Assembly: GCF_001039355.2 (NCBI RefSeq)
Contig: NW_019775069.1
Location: 646,027 to 710,026 of the forward strand
Origin: Lingula anatina
Lineage: Eukaryota; Brachiopoda; Lingulata; Lingulida; Lingulidae
Length of the DNA: 64,000 nucleotides
Reading direction: 5' to 3'
The notes beneath the pieces were generated by a model. It ran no database searches. It had not been told where the DNA came from and saw nothing but the letters and a program-made list of their open reading frames with translations. Of this stretch, positions 25,422 to 39,500 are shown one piece after another (position 1 is the stretch's first letter; every line of letters begins with the position of its first letter). The translations under genes and the position numbers were made by a program.

Positions 25422-28400
25422 ACACCAGAAAAGTGGGCAGTTAAATAAAAGAAAGAAAAAAAAATCAAATTAAATTTCTTTACAACAGCACACTTACCCT
25501 GTTGTTTTCTGGCTTCTGTCTGGAGCTGCTGAATGTGTCTCTGCAAGTTCTCAGTACTATATCTGGTAGTAGGGCTATGAACATGAGCACCAGCATAGCA
25601 AACCAAGCTGAGGCGTTGGAATAGAGAGCATAGAACACCCAGTACATGTTCTGTAGATCAACAAACAGTGATGGCCTGGAATGAGGAGACATCTGGTGGT
25701 GAGTTTCAGATCATTTCGCACAGCACAATTCACTGTCACACCTACCACACTCTTTTCCTTAAAACTACCACTGTTATTTTTAAAACTTGCTTTTCCAGAA
25801 ATATAAAAATATCACGGCACCCTTTATTAAGTTCTTGTCTAACTGCCCCATTTGATTATTTGTTCAGATCCATTTTTAATTTGTTATATGTGACTTTTAA
25901 TAAATTTAAAAAAAGGAAAGACTTTTAAAACATTGCCATTTCATCAATGGACAGACAACTTTTGACTCTAACTGTATGACACAAATTTTAATATGCAGAA
26001 TATATTAAAAACTTAAACTGTAAAGATGTTCTTAAAGCAAAGATGATTCAAATTTAGTTATAATGCTCCAATATCCATGACTTACATGATGAGTCCCGAA
26101 TACATGAGGATAAAGGACACATATCCCAACATAGTGAACCAGAAGGCAAAGTGGGTCACACCCGTCCAGTAATAGGTCTCCAGATACAGCTGAAAATATA
26201 TCATAACACTCCTGTCTTATATCACTAGTAAGAGTGGAGAAAAAACTCAACCCACTTACCCAATAATATGCCTTCAGATAGAGCTGAAAATTTAACATCA
26301 CAGTACTCCTGTCTTATATCTAGACTAGATAAAGTGGAAAATACTCTTCTACACTAATTAGTTTCCATATAAAGCTGAAAATATAACATGACACTCCTGT
26401 CAGAATTTTTTTCCAAACTAAACAATGTGAATATGGAGTTTTAAGAGAAAAACCTCACCTTTAAGTTGGCCGTGAGCACTGTCATACTGATGAGCAAAGT
26501 CCCCATGCTGAATATGCCATAGGTCTGAAATATTAACATATTCACAATCACTGGATGGCGGGTCACAACAATAGATATAACCCAACAACCAACACAATGC
26601 GGTGTGATGTCACAAATGACGCAACATGGCTTTGTGTGGTCACAACTAACACAACATGGTTTTGTGATGTCACAACTACCACAACATGGTTTTATGATGT
26701 CACAACTAACACAATATGGTTTTGTGATGTCACAACTTACACAGTATTGCTGTGATATCACATCTAAAATGACATGGTTTGTGAGGTCAAAACTGATATA
26801 TTATCTGCTGAAAAAAATCCAATTCTGAGATAACTTAAAATTTGCTTGCCATACAAATAAAAATGAGCTGCAGATTCAAAATCTAGTGTAATCTAGTGTA
26901 CAAATAATATATTCTGCGAGCAATATGTGACAAACTCATTTAGATAATTTACAAAATGCATCAAAGTCAACCCAATATAGTTTAATTGTTTTCCTGCAAA
27001 AAGCCTTCACAAAAGATTAAAAATTATAATTTTAATTAATAATTATTAATAATATATATAATAAAAATACATAAAAGCATATCTAGGAAGCATACAACCT
27101 AATACCCTGTCCTTAAAATACTAGTACTGTAACATTAATCTTGAAACTAGCCAAATGAAATTTCGTGCACAACGTTTTCAAAGCTGCAATTACTTTACAT
27201 GTAAGATGTATGAAGCTAGTCTAACGTCCACATGTTGAGAACTAAGTTGCCTTTTTATCTTATTTCCAATGACATCCACATTGATTTACAAACATACATA
27301 CCACTCCGTCTCCCGACAATGGCAAACCATCTTTAAATATAAAAATACATCCAAAGAAAAGTACCACAGAATGCCATATACCTAAGGAAAAATAAAAAAT
27401 GTAATCATTTATAAAAACAAAACATGCGATCAATAAAAAAAATTAAACTGAAATACAAGAACATTCTCACATACAATAAACATTGCGAAATCATTTTATA
27501 TCTGTTGACTTTTTGAAAATAAAATATTTGCAAGCATATTGTAATGAACTTAAATAAAATTTGAACCATAGGCAAGGGTGAAATCAAATTCAGAATTTAC
27601 TGGAAAATTTGATAAACATATCAAACACAGAACATGCTTCACTTTTTCAATGCCTTTCAAAACAGTAGTTTAACATCCACTCAACACCAACTAGACTTTA
27701 GTTACTTGAAAAATTGCCTTGTCCAATACATTTAAAATAGGGGGGAAATGACATGGAAAATGTAACATAATTTGTCTACATCAATAAGTTAAGTAAAATA
27801 TTGAATAAGCAATCTAATATAAGTCTGAAAATTTGAAAAAATAAATTCCTTACCCAGAAGATTCCACTTAATAAACTGCCCAGGTGAAAGCATGGCATTT
27901 TTCCTTATTTTTCTGAAGTACAATGAAATCTTGTTATAATTCTTGGTTGTTCTGGCATTTAGATAATACAAAAGTTATAGATACCAATTCATTAGTGAGG
28001 TACATATGTCGTGGGATTTTAAGTTAATACCTACATTAACTTTTTGTTTTAAAATTCTGGAGCCTAAATTTAAACATCTCACTCATTCTAATATCCTACT
28101 TTTTAAAAATCAGTATTTTTTGGTTATGTATAAAAATGTACTTTCCTGTAAGAATCCAAAAACACTTGTCAAAACTTTTGAATCAACACTGAAATGTTAC
28201 CAATGACAAATAATTGTTTTGCAGAAGTGATGTTGCATTTCATTTAGTTTCAATGTATTGAGTAAATATCATGATTATAATGATCAAGAAACAGAAACTT
28301 ACTTATATAACTTGGGCATCTCCATCAGTTTATCTGGTGGTATGTGTTGCTCAAATAGACCATATATTAGGATAGGAAGTGACGTGAACGTGATGTTGAA

Positions 28401-30554
28401 AAAAGTCAGGAAGAAACTGTCATATATAGACTGAAATAGGAGAAAATATTGTATAGTTAATATGCATTTCCTTACTGGTGGGTTACAGCAGGTGCCTAAA
28501 CAATGTTGTGTCATACACTCTCATTTATTGAAACAAGGCTCACGAGGAAGGGGTAGAGGAGGAGGGGGCCGGGGAGATGTTCAGCACTCCTCAATCAAAC
28601 AGATTGGACATCTTTACAAAGTGACATGATAAATACAATTATATGTCGTAAATCACTTCTTAGTACTGATTTAAGGTAATACCAGANTAATTTACAAAAT
28701 GCATCAAAGTCAACCCAATATAGTTTAATTGTTTTCCTGCAAAAAGCCTTCACAAAAGATTAAAAATTATAATTTTAATTAATAATTATTAATAATATAT
28801 ATAATAAAAATACATAAAAGCATATCTAGGAAGCATACAACCTAATACCCTGTCCTTAAAATACTAGTACTGTAACATTAATCTTGAAACTAGCCAAATG
28901 AAATTTCGTGCACAACGTTTTCAAAGCTGCAATTACTTTACATGTAAGATGTATGAAGCTAGTCTAACGTCCACATGTTGAGAACTAAGTTGCCTTTTTA
29001 TCTTATTTCCAATGACATCCACATTGATTTACAAACATACATACCACTCCGTCTCCCGACAATGGCAAACCATCTTTAAATATAAAAATACATCCAAAGA
29101 AAAGTACCACAGAATGCCATATACCTAAGGAAAAATAAAAAATGTAATCATTTATAAAAACAAAACATGCGATCAATAAAAAAAATTAAACTGAAATACA
29201 AGAACATTCTCACATACAATAAACATTGCGAAATCATTTTATATCTGTTGACTTTTTGAAAATAAAATATTTGCAAGCATATTGTAATGAACTTAAATAA
29301 AATTTGAACCATAGGCAAGGGTGAAATCAAATTCAGAATTTACTCGAAAATTTGATAAACATATCAAACACAGAACATGCTTCACTTTTTCAATGCCTTT
29401 CAAAACAGTAGTTTAACATCCACTCAACACCAACTAGACTTTAGTTACTTGAAAAATTGCCTTGTCCAATACATTTAAAATAGGGGGGAAATGACATGGA
29501 AAATGTAACATAATTTGTCTACATCAATAAGTTAAGTAAAATATTGAATAAGCAATCTAATATAAGTCTGAAAATTTGAAAAAATAAATTCCTTACCCAG
29601 AAGATTCCACTTAATAAACTGCCCAGGTGAAAGCATGGCATTTTTCCTTATTTTTCTGAAGTACAATGAAATCTTGTTATAATTCTTGGTTGTTCTGGCA
29701 TTTAGATAATACAAAAGTTATAGATACCAATTCATTAGTGAGGTACATATGTCGTGGGATTTTAAGTTAATACCTACATTAACTTTTTGTTTTAAAATTC
29801 TGGAGCCTAAATTTAAACATCTCACTCATTCTAATATCCTACTTTTTAAAAATCAGTATTTTTTGGTTATGTATAAAAATGTACTTTCCTGTAAGAATCC
29901 AAAAACACTTGTCAAAACTTTTGAATCAACACTGAAATGTTACCAATGACAAATAATTGTTTTGCAGAAGTGATGTTGCATTTCATTTAGTTTCAATGTA
30001 TTGAGTAAATATCATGATTATAATGATCAAGAAACAGAAACTTACTTATATAACTTGGGCATCTCCATCAGTTTATCTGGTGGTATGTGTTGCTCAAATA
30101 GACCATATATTAGGATAGGAAGTGACGTGAACGTGATGTTGAAAAAAGTCAGGAAGAAACTGTCATATATAGACTGAAATAGGAGAAAATATTGTATAGT
30201 TAATATGCATTTCCTTACTGGTGGGTTACAGCAGGTGCCTAAACAATGTTGTGTCATACACTCTCATTTATTGAAACAAGGCTCACGAGGAAGGGGTAGA
30301 GGAGGAGGGGGCCGGGGAGATGTTCAGCACTCCTCAATCAAACAGATTGGACATCTTTACAAAGTGACATGATAAATACAATTATATGTCGTAAATCACT
30401 TCTTAGTACTGATTTAAGGTAATACCAGATACACTGTTAAATATTAAAGTTGTCCACCACTCATAGTTGTTGGCACAACCAAAAGCTTACTTACCTGAGC
30501 AGAAAATCCAGAGAAGAATGCAAAGTACACCTGAGCTGTTATAAAAGCCACGTT
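16410..30554 (-). CDS. ATP11: ATP11 exons 22-29: C-terminal membrane helices and tail
   Basis: Exons are 30495-30554, then exons 23-25 present twice (30046-30173/28303-28430, 29597-29655/27854-27912, 29045-29124/27302-27381), then 26459-26524, 26086-26189, 25498-25675 and 16410-16556. They encode helices M5-M10, including [58 protein letters not shown] and [17 protein letters not shown]. The last exon (48 codons, start phase 0) follows an 8.9-kb intron. The tail is the part vertebrate paralogues splice alternatively, so another terminal exon inside this intron is possible, though I did not see one. Confidence 0.85.
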
Positions 30555-33500
30555 CTAGAAAGAAAAACATGGAGAAATATACTAAATCATGTCCCCTATC
30601 AAAACAAAATCAACAATAAATCATTACAACAAATCTGTCCAGCTGATCAGCACAATTATTTCTGCATTTACATAGACTTGGGAATGTTTGATTATGACTA
30701 GATTTTGTGTGCTGAGCCTGCCAATAATTAAATTCATGCTGTTAAATACTTAACAAATTTGATTGCAGTGGGGACAAAAACTTCTGCTTAAAATAGCAGA
30801 AAAAGTCCAAAACAGTTAAAAGAACTGTAAAGTTACTGCAAGTCCCTGGAGAGAAAGAATTTTGACTATGAAAATATCACTATGGTACAGCAGCTATTGA
30901 ACATAATATCTAATCTTTGTGACAGAAATATATTACATACTAAAAATATCTTGCCAATTTCTTTCTCTGTTTAACTCATTTTCACCTCACCTTGTAGAAA
31001 AAATATTGCACTAGTGTGGCTATTCGGACATAGTACAGATGTCCATGAACAAATAGAGCTCGCATTAAAAATCTGAATCTGGCAAATGCGTAGTCACTAC
31101 ACCTAACAGCTTGCCGGCCTTCTTTCCCCATTACACCTTGAATCAAATACATGGAATAAATACTAGATTATTCCTTTGTTCTATCACTAAACATAAATCC
31201 TTAACACACAAAATAAGCACAAAATCAATCAACTAAATCATCAGTTATTAAGAATTCCAACTACTTTCCAAATAATTACAAACTTAAACTTAAAAGAAAT
31301 TTATATCACAGCCAAAAAAAAAAAAAAATTCACATAAGAACAACCAACCAACAGTATCAAATACTAAATTTAAGTGAAAAGACGGACAATTAATTAACTC
31401 CACCTACCCAGACCAACATGGGCCTCCTGTATCATACTGACATCATTGGCACCATCTCCTATAGCTGCTGTCACTGGGTTGTCCTTGCCATGTTTTATTA
31501 ACTGGACAATCTGTAATATGGAATACAAATGGGTTAGGTGTGATGTCTTGTACAACCTTTTGGTGCTGCAATAGATTTTTTGTCAATGAACATTTTCATA
31601 GAACAATACTAACTGTGTTAGGAACAACATCCGATGCAACTGAGTGACTGGTCCTGATTCAGTTACCCATGCCAATTAAAAAATCAGAGGTACAAGTTAT
31701 CGAAAAGAGAAGATAGTCATGATACATGCAATAAAAATAATGCAACTTTTGGGGATCCTCTACATTTCTATGCTTCAATCAACTTATCAGCCGATGTGCT
31801 ACACTCACATCTTTTCACACAGAAAGACCTAAAACATAAATCTACCTGTGCTTTCTGTATAGGAGACATCCTACAACACAGGACAGCTTGACACATATGG
31901 CATAGGGAATGTAGCTCATCTCCACGCTGTTTGTGTTCCTGGTCCTGATTGGTCTCTGTCCGAATCACCAGAGAGAGACTAGCGCCATCTATCACAAGGG
32001 CAAATGTCTCCTCATCCTTTGAACTGCTTTCAATACTGGAAGAAAGAGAATTAAATATATGTGAAAAATACTGCAAAACTGAAAATATGAAAGGATGTTT
32101 ATGAAAATCAGACTTAAGGTATACCAAATGTAATCAACATCACTTTAAATTAATTCCACTTAAAAAAAGAGGTGAACTGAATGTAGTTTCATTTTTCCCT
32201 GTTTGTGTTGCTGAATAAGATACGAGTATCCATCAATCTTACAGCCTTTCGATTTACGCCATTAACTACAAAATAGTCAACTTAGAGGTAAACTTACGCC
32301 TGCCTGTGCTGCTGAATAAGATGTGAGCATTCCTCCCACTCTCTGAGCTGGGTTAACCTCAACAACTGAGCACCAGGTTTAAAGTGACCTGCAGAGTAAC
32401 TAATATTCACTGCTGTCTCTTCTTTGTCCCCCGTCAACACCCAGACCTGAAAAGTAAACACAGGACTGTCTTGAATACAGTGACATCTTTTGTTTAAATG
32501 TAAAGCAACACAATTATCAAAGTGGATAAAACCAAATGCATATCTTCGAACTAATAAAAAAGTATATATGTGTTGATAATATATTTTCCTGCCTCTCTGG
32601 TCTTGGAAAATGTTGCTTGTTCTTATGTAATTATATTAGATGTTTTGATACCATTTTAAGAAATCCTTACATTGATACCAGCCATCCTTAGTGCTTCTAT
32701 AGTTTCTGGAACTCCATCTTGGAGCCGATCTTCAACTGCAGTTGCTCCTAAAATCTGGAGGTTGCTCTCTAATGTATTGAACACCTCTGCTAACTAAAAC
32801 AGAAATATATGAAAAAATTTTTTAAAAAAATTTTAAATACAGAAAACATGCTTCCCTATAAAGGAATCAAGAGCTTCAACATGATGTTTTTTGCATATGG
32901 CACATCATCCATAATCTTTTTTTCCCCCAAATATTATATTAAAGAACGGTCACATTAAGGGTCACTGACTGAAGACAGTTTCCTGCACTCCTTTCTCCTA
33001 ATTTCCAAAACTGATGATAATATGCACTGGACCTCTACATCATTCCTACCTTTTCTTCTCTGTTTTCAAGGGCTTTTCTGGCACTAGTGAGTTCGTGATC
33101 AAACTTCTCATATTCTTCCTCACTTAATTTTCTTTGTGATATCACAAGAGTACGCAGACCCAGCTGAAAATTGTGAAAACAATTTTTTAGTCACGGAACA
33201 TCAAAAAACAATAAAAACACTATCTATACAATCTCAGTCATGTGATTTGTGTAACTAGTTGAACCAATTAAAATGCTTCTTTTTAAAGAAAAGAAGAAGA
33301 AAAGAAACCATAAAAAGCTCACCATTGCATAATCATTCACGTGTTGAAGAGCCTTGGTCACATTTCCAGATGTAGCATTGCACAGTATGGCTGACTCGGC
33401 TCCTTTGCATAGCAAATAGATGTTTCCTGGAATATAGTGATTTTTAATCAGCAACTCAGAATTTCTGTTGTAAATAATAATTAAAAAAAAAAACAAAACA

Positions 33501-36500
33501 AAACAAAAAAAAAAGAGCACCCTGAAGACCAAAATAGGCTTTTCACAAAAAATATGGAATTTTTGAGATCATGTTAAGACAGGAAGTTGTGAAGGATTAT
33601 GGCAGTCATTGGCCTACAAGAACAAGATACTTAGAGAGAAAGAGAGAGATATAAAATCTGATGCAGTTTCAGCACCTTGTTCATCCTGTACAACAGTGCT
33701 CATTCTTTTCCTGGTGGCGTCAAACTCGAGAACATGAAGCTGCTTGTAGCGATGCACTTTGCCCTTGACCTTGACCTCCTGATGGTCGTCCTTAACGCCT
33801 AGGTACACAACACCATACCTGGTGCACAGATACAAACACGTCAAATAAAGTTCAAATTACAAATCACATTTCACAGACTAAGTGTGCCTTATTTACACTC
33901 ACAGGTACATTCCGAAGTGATATCATAACAGTTACAGCTCTAAACTTTGAGCACTGAAGGAGAGACTAAAAAATGAGAAAAAGGTGATCCAAATACTGTT
34001 GTTTACTAATTTTGGCCATTTTCCCCTTTGGCATCAAAAGGTATCAGATCATATATTTCTCATTGCATTAGATGTTTGTTTTTTTTTTTTGCTTTTTTAT
34101 TTTACTTTTTGTCACTGTAGTATTTAATATAAAAGACCCACCTTCTACATGCATCCACAAAGGCTTTTTCATCAGGAGAGGAGGCCTGGTATTCAAAGTC
34201 ATAGTCACTGGTGTCAAAGTCAACTATGCCATTGATTTGATGATCTGCTGCCTTCTCTATCCTCACAGTGTGGCAGAGGGCTAGCACTGTGAAGAACCAC
34301 TCCATGTCAGACTGGAAGTAGAGAGAAGAAGAGTCAAATTTGACTAATTGTGTTAGGCGTGAATTTAATTGTGTTAGGTGTGAGTGTAATTGTGTTAGAT
34401 GTGAATGCAATTGTGTTAGGTGTGATTGTGATGGTGCTAATTGTGACCAGTTGTGCCAAGTGTGCCTTTCATTGCATTAGGTGTGATTTCATCGTACAGG
34501 AATGTGACTGTAACTTTATGGAAATGTGAATGACTTCGTATTGAAATGTTACTAATATTGTGTTAAGCATAACAGTAATTGCATTAGAAGTGATCCAATT
34601 GTACTGGAATGTGACTGCAACTTTATGGAAATGTGAATGATTTCGTATTGAAATGTTACTATTATTGTGTTAAGCATAAAAGTAATTGCATTAGGTGTGA
34701 TTGTTATTGCATTAGGTGTTATTGTTATTGCATTAGGTGTGGAGTAATTTTACTGGAATGAGAATTTGTACTGTGTAAGGTGTCATTGTCATATCATTAT
34801 CAAGATGGTTTTGAGCATGCCCACACACACACGCACACACCTTCCACCCACAGCATTGGGCTATATAGCTAATAATCTATATTGCTTTCTACTCCCTATG
34901 TACAAGACTATCTCACTTACAGTTAGAGTAGACACAGGTTGTGGCTGCACCCCAGGGATATCCGGCTTCTCACACACCAGTCCCCCCACTTCAATATACT
35001 TGGTCCCATTAACAGAGCACTGCCTAAACTGCATGTCATTCTCTGTCAGCGTCCCCGTCTTGTCTGTGAACAGGTACTCCACCTGGAGGAAAGATCGGGT
35101 AATGGAATTAATTAAATCTAAGTATGTAAACGTATTTCTTTGTGGAAACTCACCGAAGTCAATGCAAGAAACAAAGGTGATGTTTTTATGTACCATTATT
35201 GTGGCTACTTGGGAAAGTTTCACTAGATATGCTGTATGCAGAAAGGTTTATTTGTATGACAGAGGGAAAGTAACATTTTTCTCTGTTATCTGAAGCCAAC
35301 CTGACTAAGAATACTAGGCATAATCGAAAAACTGTAAAAATTAAATTGATGCTTTTTTTTGTGGCAGACTCCTGCAACTAATTGTCTCAACTTACCTGTC
35401 CCAGTTCTTCATTCAGATCTGACGTGTTGGCCTTGGCTGCCTGTTCCGTGCCATCATCATACATTTTAATGTCCCAAGCAAAAAACATGGAACCTATAAA
35501 TTTCTGGACCTCTGGAAATTTGATAGCAGGTCATTATATGAAATATCATTCATAAAGATATTCACTTGTTTTGTAGGCATCAAATGTGATATATCAGATA
35601 CATATAATCAATGTCATCATATCAGCAAAATTGAAACCAAATGCACTAGTCTTACTAATATTAACATTACATGCATTATATATATTACAGTATAAGTATA
35701 AAGTAAAAGTGTAAAGCATCTTACCTATAGTAACATAAAGTGATATAGGGATGATATAGTTAAAGAGAACTGCAAATATTAGGAAGTCTTCTATTGCCTG
35801 TCTTGCCTGAAAGAGGAAAGATTTTCATAAATCTCTTCTGCCCTTATGTTATCTGTCACATTCAATAAATGTTTTATTCATTTTCATCCAATTTTTATTC
35901 ATTTTTCTTTACTACTAGTTATTTTTGTGTTTGCAGTATATAATCAAGGGCAAAGAAAGATATTGAAACTCAAATTTAATATTCATCTAAGTTGTATAAA
36001 TGTGAAAAAATGCCATGTAAAAGCACCTTGCATAATTTATAAAAAGTAGTTGGAATGAAAAAAAAATTAAAATATTTGCAGCTATATTTAGAAAATGTCT
36101 TTGTACTCCTGAGTATTGAAAATGGGTTCAGATACAAAATGACCGATTCCTTTGCACACCTAGAGCTTCATACTAAAACACGTGAGAATAAATTATCTTG
36201 AGTTTTTAATTAATTAACCACCAATTTTTAAAATTCTCTGGCTTCTGAACTTACTGTTAAATGATTATCCAGACGTATAAACCAAGAATTCTGCAATGTT
36301 GGTTGAGCTTCAGTGTAATACCTTAGTCCTAGGCAAAGACTAGTCTCCAGAAGTAGTAATATCATAAAACAGATCAGGAACGTATTCATTGCTCTGCGGT
36401 AAAAAAAAAATTAAGACATTAAAACAATGACCAGGAACAACTGGTTCTGGGTAAGAAATATGTTCATTTTTATCACTGGCCATCCAGTCATAAACAACAT

Positions 36501-39500
36501 GGAGAATTTAATGTCCAAATAATCAAAGTTCAATCTACTGAATCACAAAAAAAATNTGGTTTTCCACTTATCGTGTTATCAGTGCTGCATATATGCTGAA
36601 AAAAGTGAAAAAACAGCATAAATTCCCTAAAAGTGACCCGATCATGCTGATTTTCGAACTTGACCTGCGTATTATGAATATTCATCAGTTCTGTAAGTTT
36701 CATACCAAAAGAAAAAACAGTTTTCCATTTATCGTGTTATCGGTAAAAGTGCACGGCGACGGCGACGGCGACGACGACAGCGACGACGGCGACGGCGACG
36801 ACAGACGCAGATGATGGCTATATGTACAGACACATCTGTGTCTGTACATAAAAAGGAGCAAGTGTCTTACATTCAGAATATAGGAAACCATTTCATACAG
36901 TAACTGATTTTTTAAAATTTAAGTTTGATCAAAAACAACTGAACATCTAAAGATGTATCACCATCCAATTTAGATACAAGTGATAAATTAATCAAGTACC
37001 TTTCAACTTTTGAATACTTCTGAATTTTAAACTTAGAATTAATTGCCATTTTGGTGTCTTGGCCTGTGTAGATGGCACAGCCTAGAAAAGAAAAAACATA
37101 TTTTCATTTCATCAGAATTATATTGTTGGTATCATATCTAAGAGAAAATAAAGTTAACTGTGCAACCAAAACATACATTTTCTTTTGCACTTGGATCTTA
37201 ATGCAAAATGGCCGATTTACAAGACTGAAAAAGTTGCCTGACCTAGCAATAAGAAAGTGGCCTTTATCATGTTTATAAATATGAAAAGTACCTTTTCAGC
37301 AAAGCTGCTGCCAATACCTACCATGGACAAAAGGTGTATTCTTCAATCTAGACCCCCGCAGAAGAACATGCTCCGCTCCTAATGGTTGACACACTTTCTC
37401 TGATTGCTGATTGGGCACCTCCACGGTGATACGCCCTATGAACTTATAGAGATCTGCTATTGGCTGTTGACATTCTATTGTGGCTTTTACTGTACTCAGA
37501 TCATCTTCTGTTTGCATATTTTTTGTAGCTGGCACACTTATAAATGTCTGGAAAATAAAAATATCTTTATGAGCAAAAAATTTAACGCATGCAGTGAAGA
37601 AATGTTACTGACAGGTGGGCAAAATATCTGAGTATATATTCTAAATTTTACCATCATTTAAAACCTAGGGCTCAGAAAATAAATATAATTGCAAATTGGT
37701 AATATTCCTTTAATTCAAATTTATTCCAGTACAAATATGACTTGTTCATATTCATTACAAAGAACAGGATATTATGATCGCTGCAGAAAAAAATCGTAAC
37801 TGACAAAAGCTGAAAGTATCTTGTGATCAGCTTGCTTTTAATAATTCAAAGTATATAATACATATAACAATTATGAGAAGTTCCATCCAAGCTGATTTGA
37901 TTACTAGACAGTCTAAGAGGAAAGATGTCTGCCTTCCACCAATCCTCCAGCCAGACTGGTACCCACCCCCTTACCTTTAAATTAGTCTCTCCGTCCAAGT
38001 TGGCCGTTGTTACCGTACAGTCACCGCTTGGGTCATGTGACGAGAGCTGGACCAGGTCACACGGGAAACTGTGGTTTATGTGCACTTTCACAATATCCCC
38101 AACCTGAGGGAGAAAAAAAAAATATTCAACTATTAAATACATAAGTAATGTAATATATTTTATAATATTCAAATATAAGATATTTCTATATATGACAAAT
38201 ATTGACCTGCCTGTCTAAGTCTCAGGTCTTTCAAGCATGCTCTTGGATGCCCCCCCCCACCCCCCCTCCCCCGCTCCCCACCCACCCCCCTCCCTTATCC
38301 CCTCCTCCTTTATTACCTGTATATCCATGGCCCGTATCTCCACAAACCTATCCCCTCTGAGCACCCAGGCTGGTCGGTTGTTGACCTCTTTGTCCGACTT
38401 GTGCCGCAGCCAGTCTTCATAGCCCTACATTGAAAAACAATTTCTTCATTAAAAACTTAATGCAAGAGGTCACAATGCCAAAGGTCAAAGTGTTGAAGGT
38501 CACAATACCAAAGGTCACAGTGTTGAAGGTCACAATACCATAGGTCACAGTGCTGAAGGTCACAATACCAATCGTAAAAGTGCTATCAAAGTAGAAAAAA
38601 ATAACAAGGGCTTTCAAAAGAAAACATACTAAAGGGCCATTAAACAGTAGTTTTCCACTACATAAACCTTACAGCTGTCAAACATCAGATGGGGTGAAAC
38701 TAGGTTTTCTTTCAAAACAAGACTGATACCATTAGCCAAGATTGCCATTAGATATTAGTACTACCATCGCATGACACAGCTGTGTTTGAACAGTGCAAGT
38801 GTGCCTGGTATGAACTTCCAAACATGTGTTACCATAGTGAAAGCCAACTCACCTGTTTTATGCCAGTAGTAGTTATCACAAAGATCAGTGGAAGTATACT
38901 TGTGGCTGGACTCACTGGGCTTTCTATCAGAAGCTGAAAAATAAAGAGAGAAATTAATTTTATTCACTAAAGTTACACTCCTTTGGTGTGTCTTCTATAC
39001 CAAGAATTCTGATAAATTGTTAATTGGTTTCATGTACGGAAAAGGGTTTACACAGTATTATATATTATGTAGTAATGAATTCCTGATAATAAAGTTGGAT
39101 TTTCGGACAGAAAATTTCTTATTAAAAAAAAAATTACATCTTTCAGTTAATTGGGTGATACACGAGGCCGACCGTTTCAATATGAATAGAAATACTAGTA
39201 ATTAAATTTCTCTGGTAAAAAGAAATGGGGGGTGGGGGGGGGGGGGGATGTTATTCCTTTTTATTCAACACTTTAACTGACAGACCCACGAATCAAATTT
39301 GGCAAGCCACTAAAAAACTTGCAGCTTAATTCCTGATTAGATGCTGAATAGATTCCCCGCAGGGATTACGCAACAAGCATTAACCTGGGTCGGTCATATT
39401 TGATCCATGATACACCAGGCCTACCCAACTACCAGACTCAGCACCGAATGATCCTGAATTCACCATTAGATCAGACAACACTACCCGTTTTCAAGGTGTG

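Larger units (their letters stand above)
16557..25497 (-). other. ATP11 intron 28 (8.9 kb)
   Basis: No coding exon is recognised. It contains a GTAT-rich minisatellite (18721-19262), A runs near 21080 and 21749, and AT, AAT and CA microsatellites (separate entries). The remainder is AT-rich unique-looking sequence. Confidence 0.7.

Noticed and set aside
27405-30257. Paired identical open frames of 60-71 codons on both strands
   Set aside because: They are intron reading frames duplicated with the 1742-bp repeat; only the ATP11 exon parts are coding.
35494-35511. Shorter form of ATP11 exon 11 using the acceptor at 35494-35495
   Set aside because: It keeps the frame but removes six residues (EVQKFI) conserved in the family; the upstream acceptor fits better.
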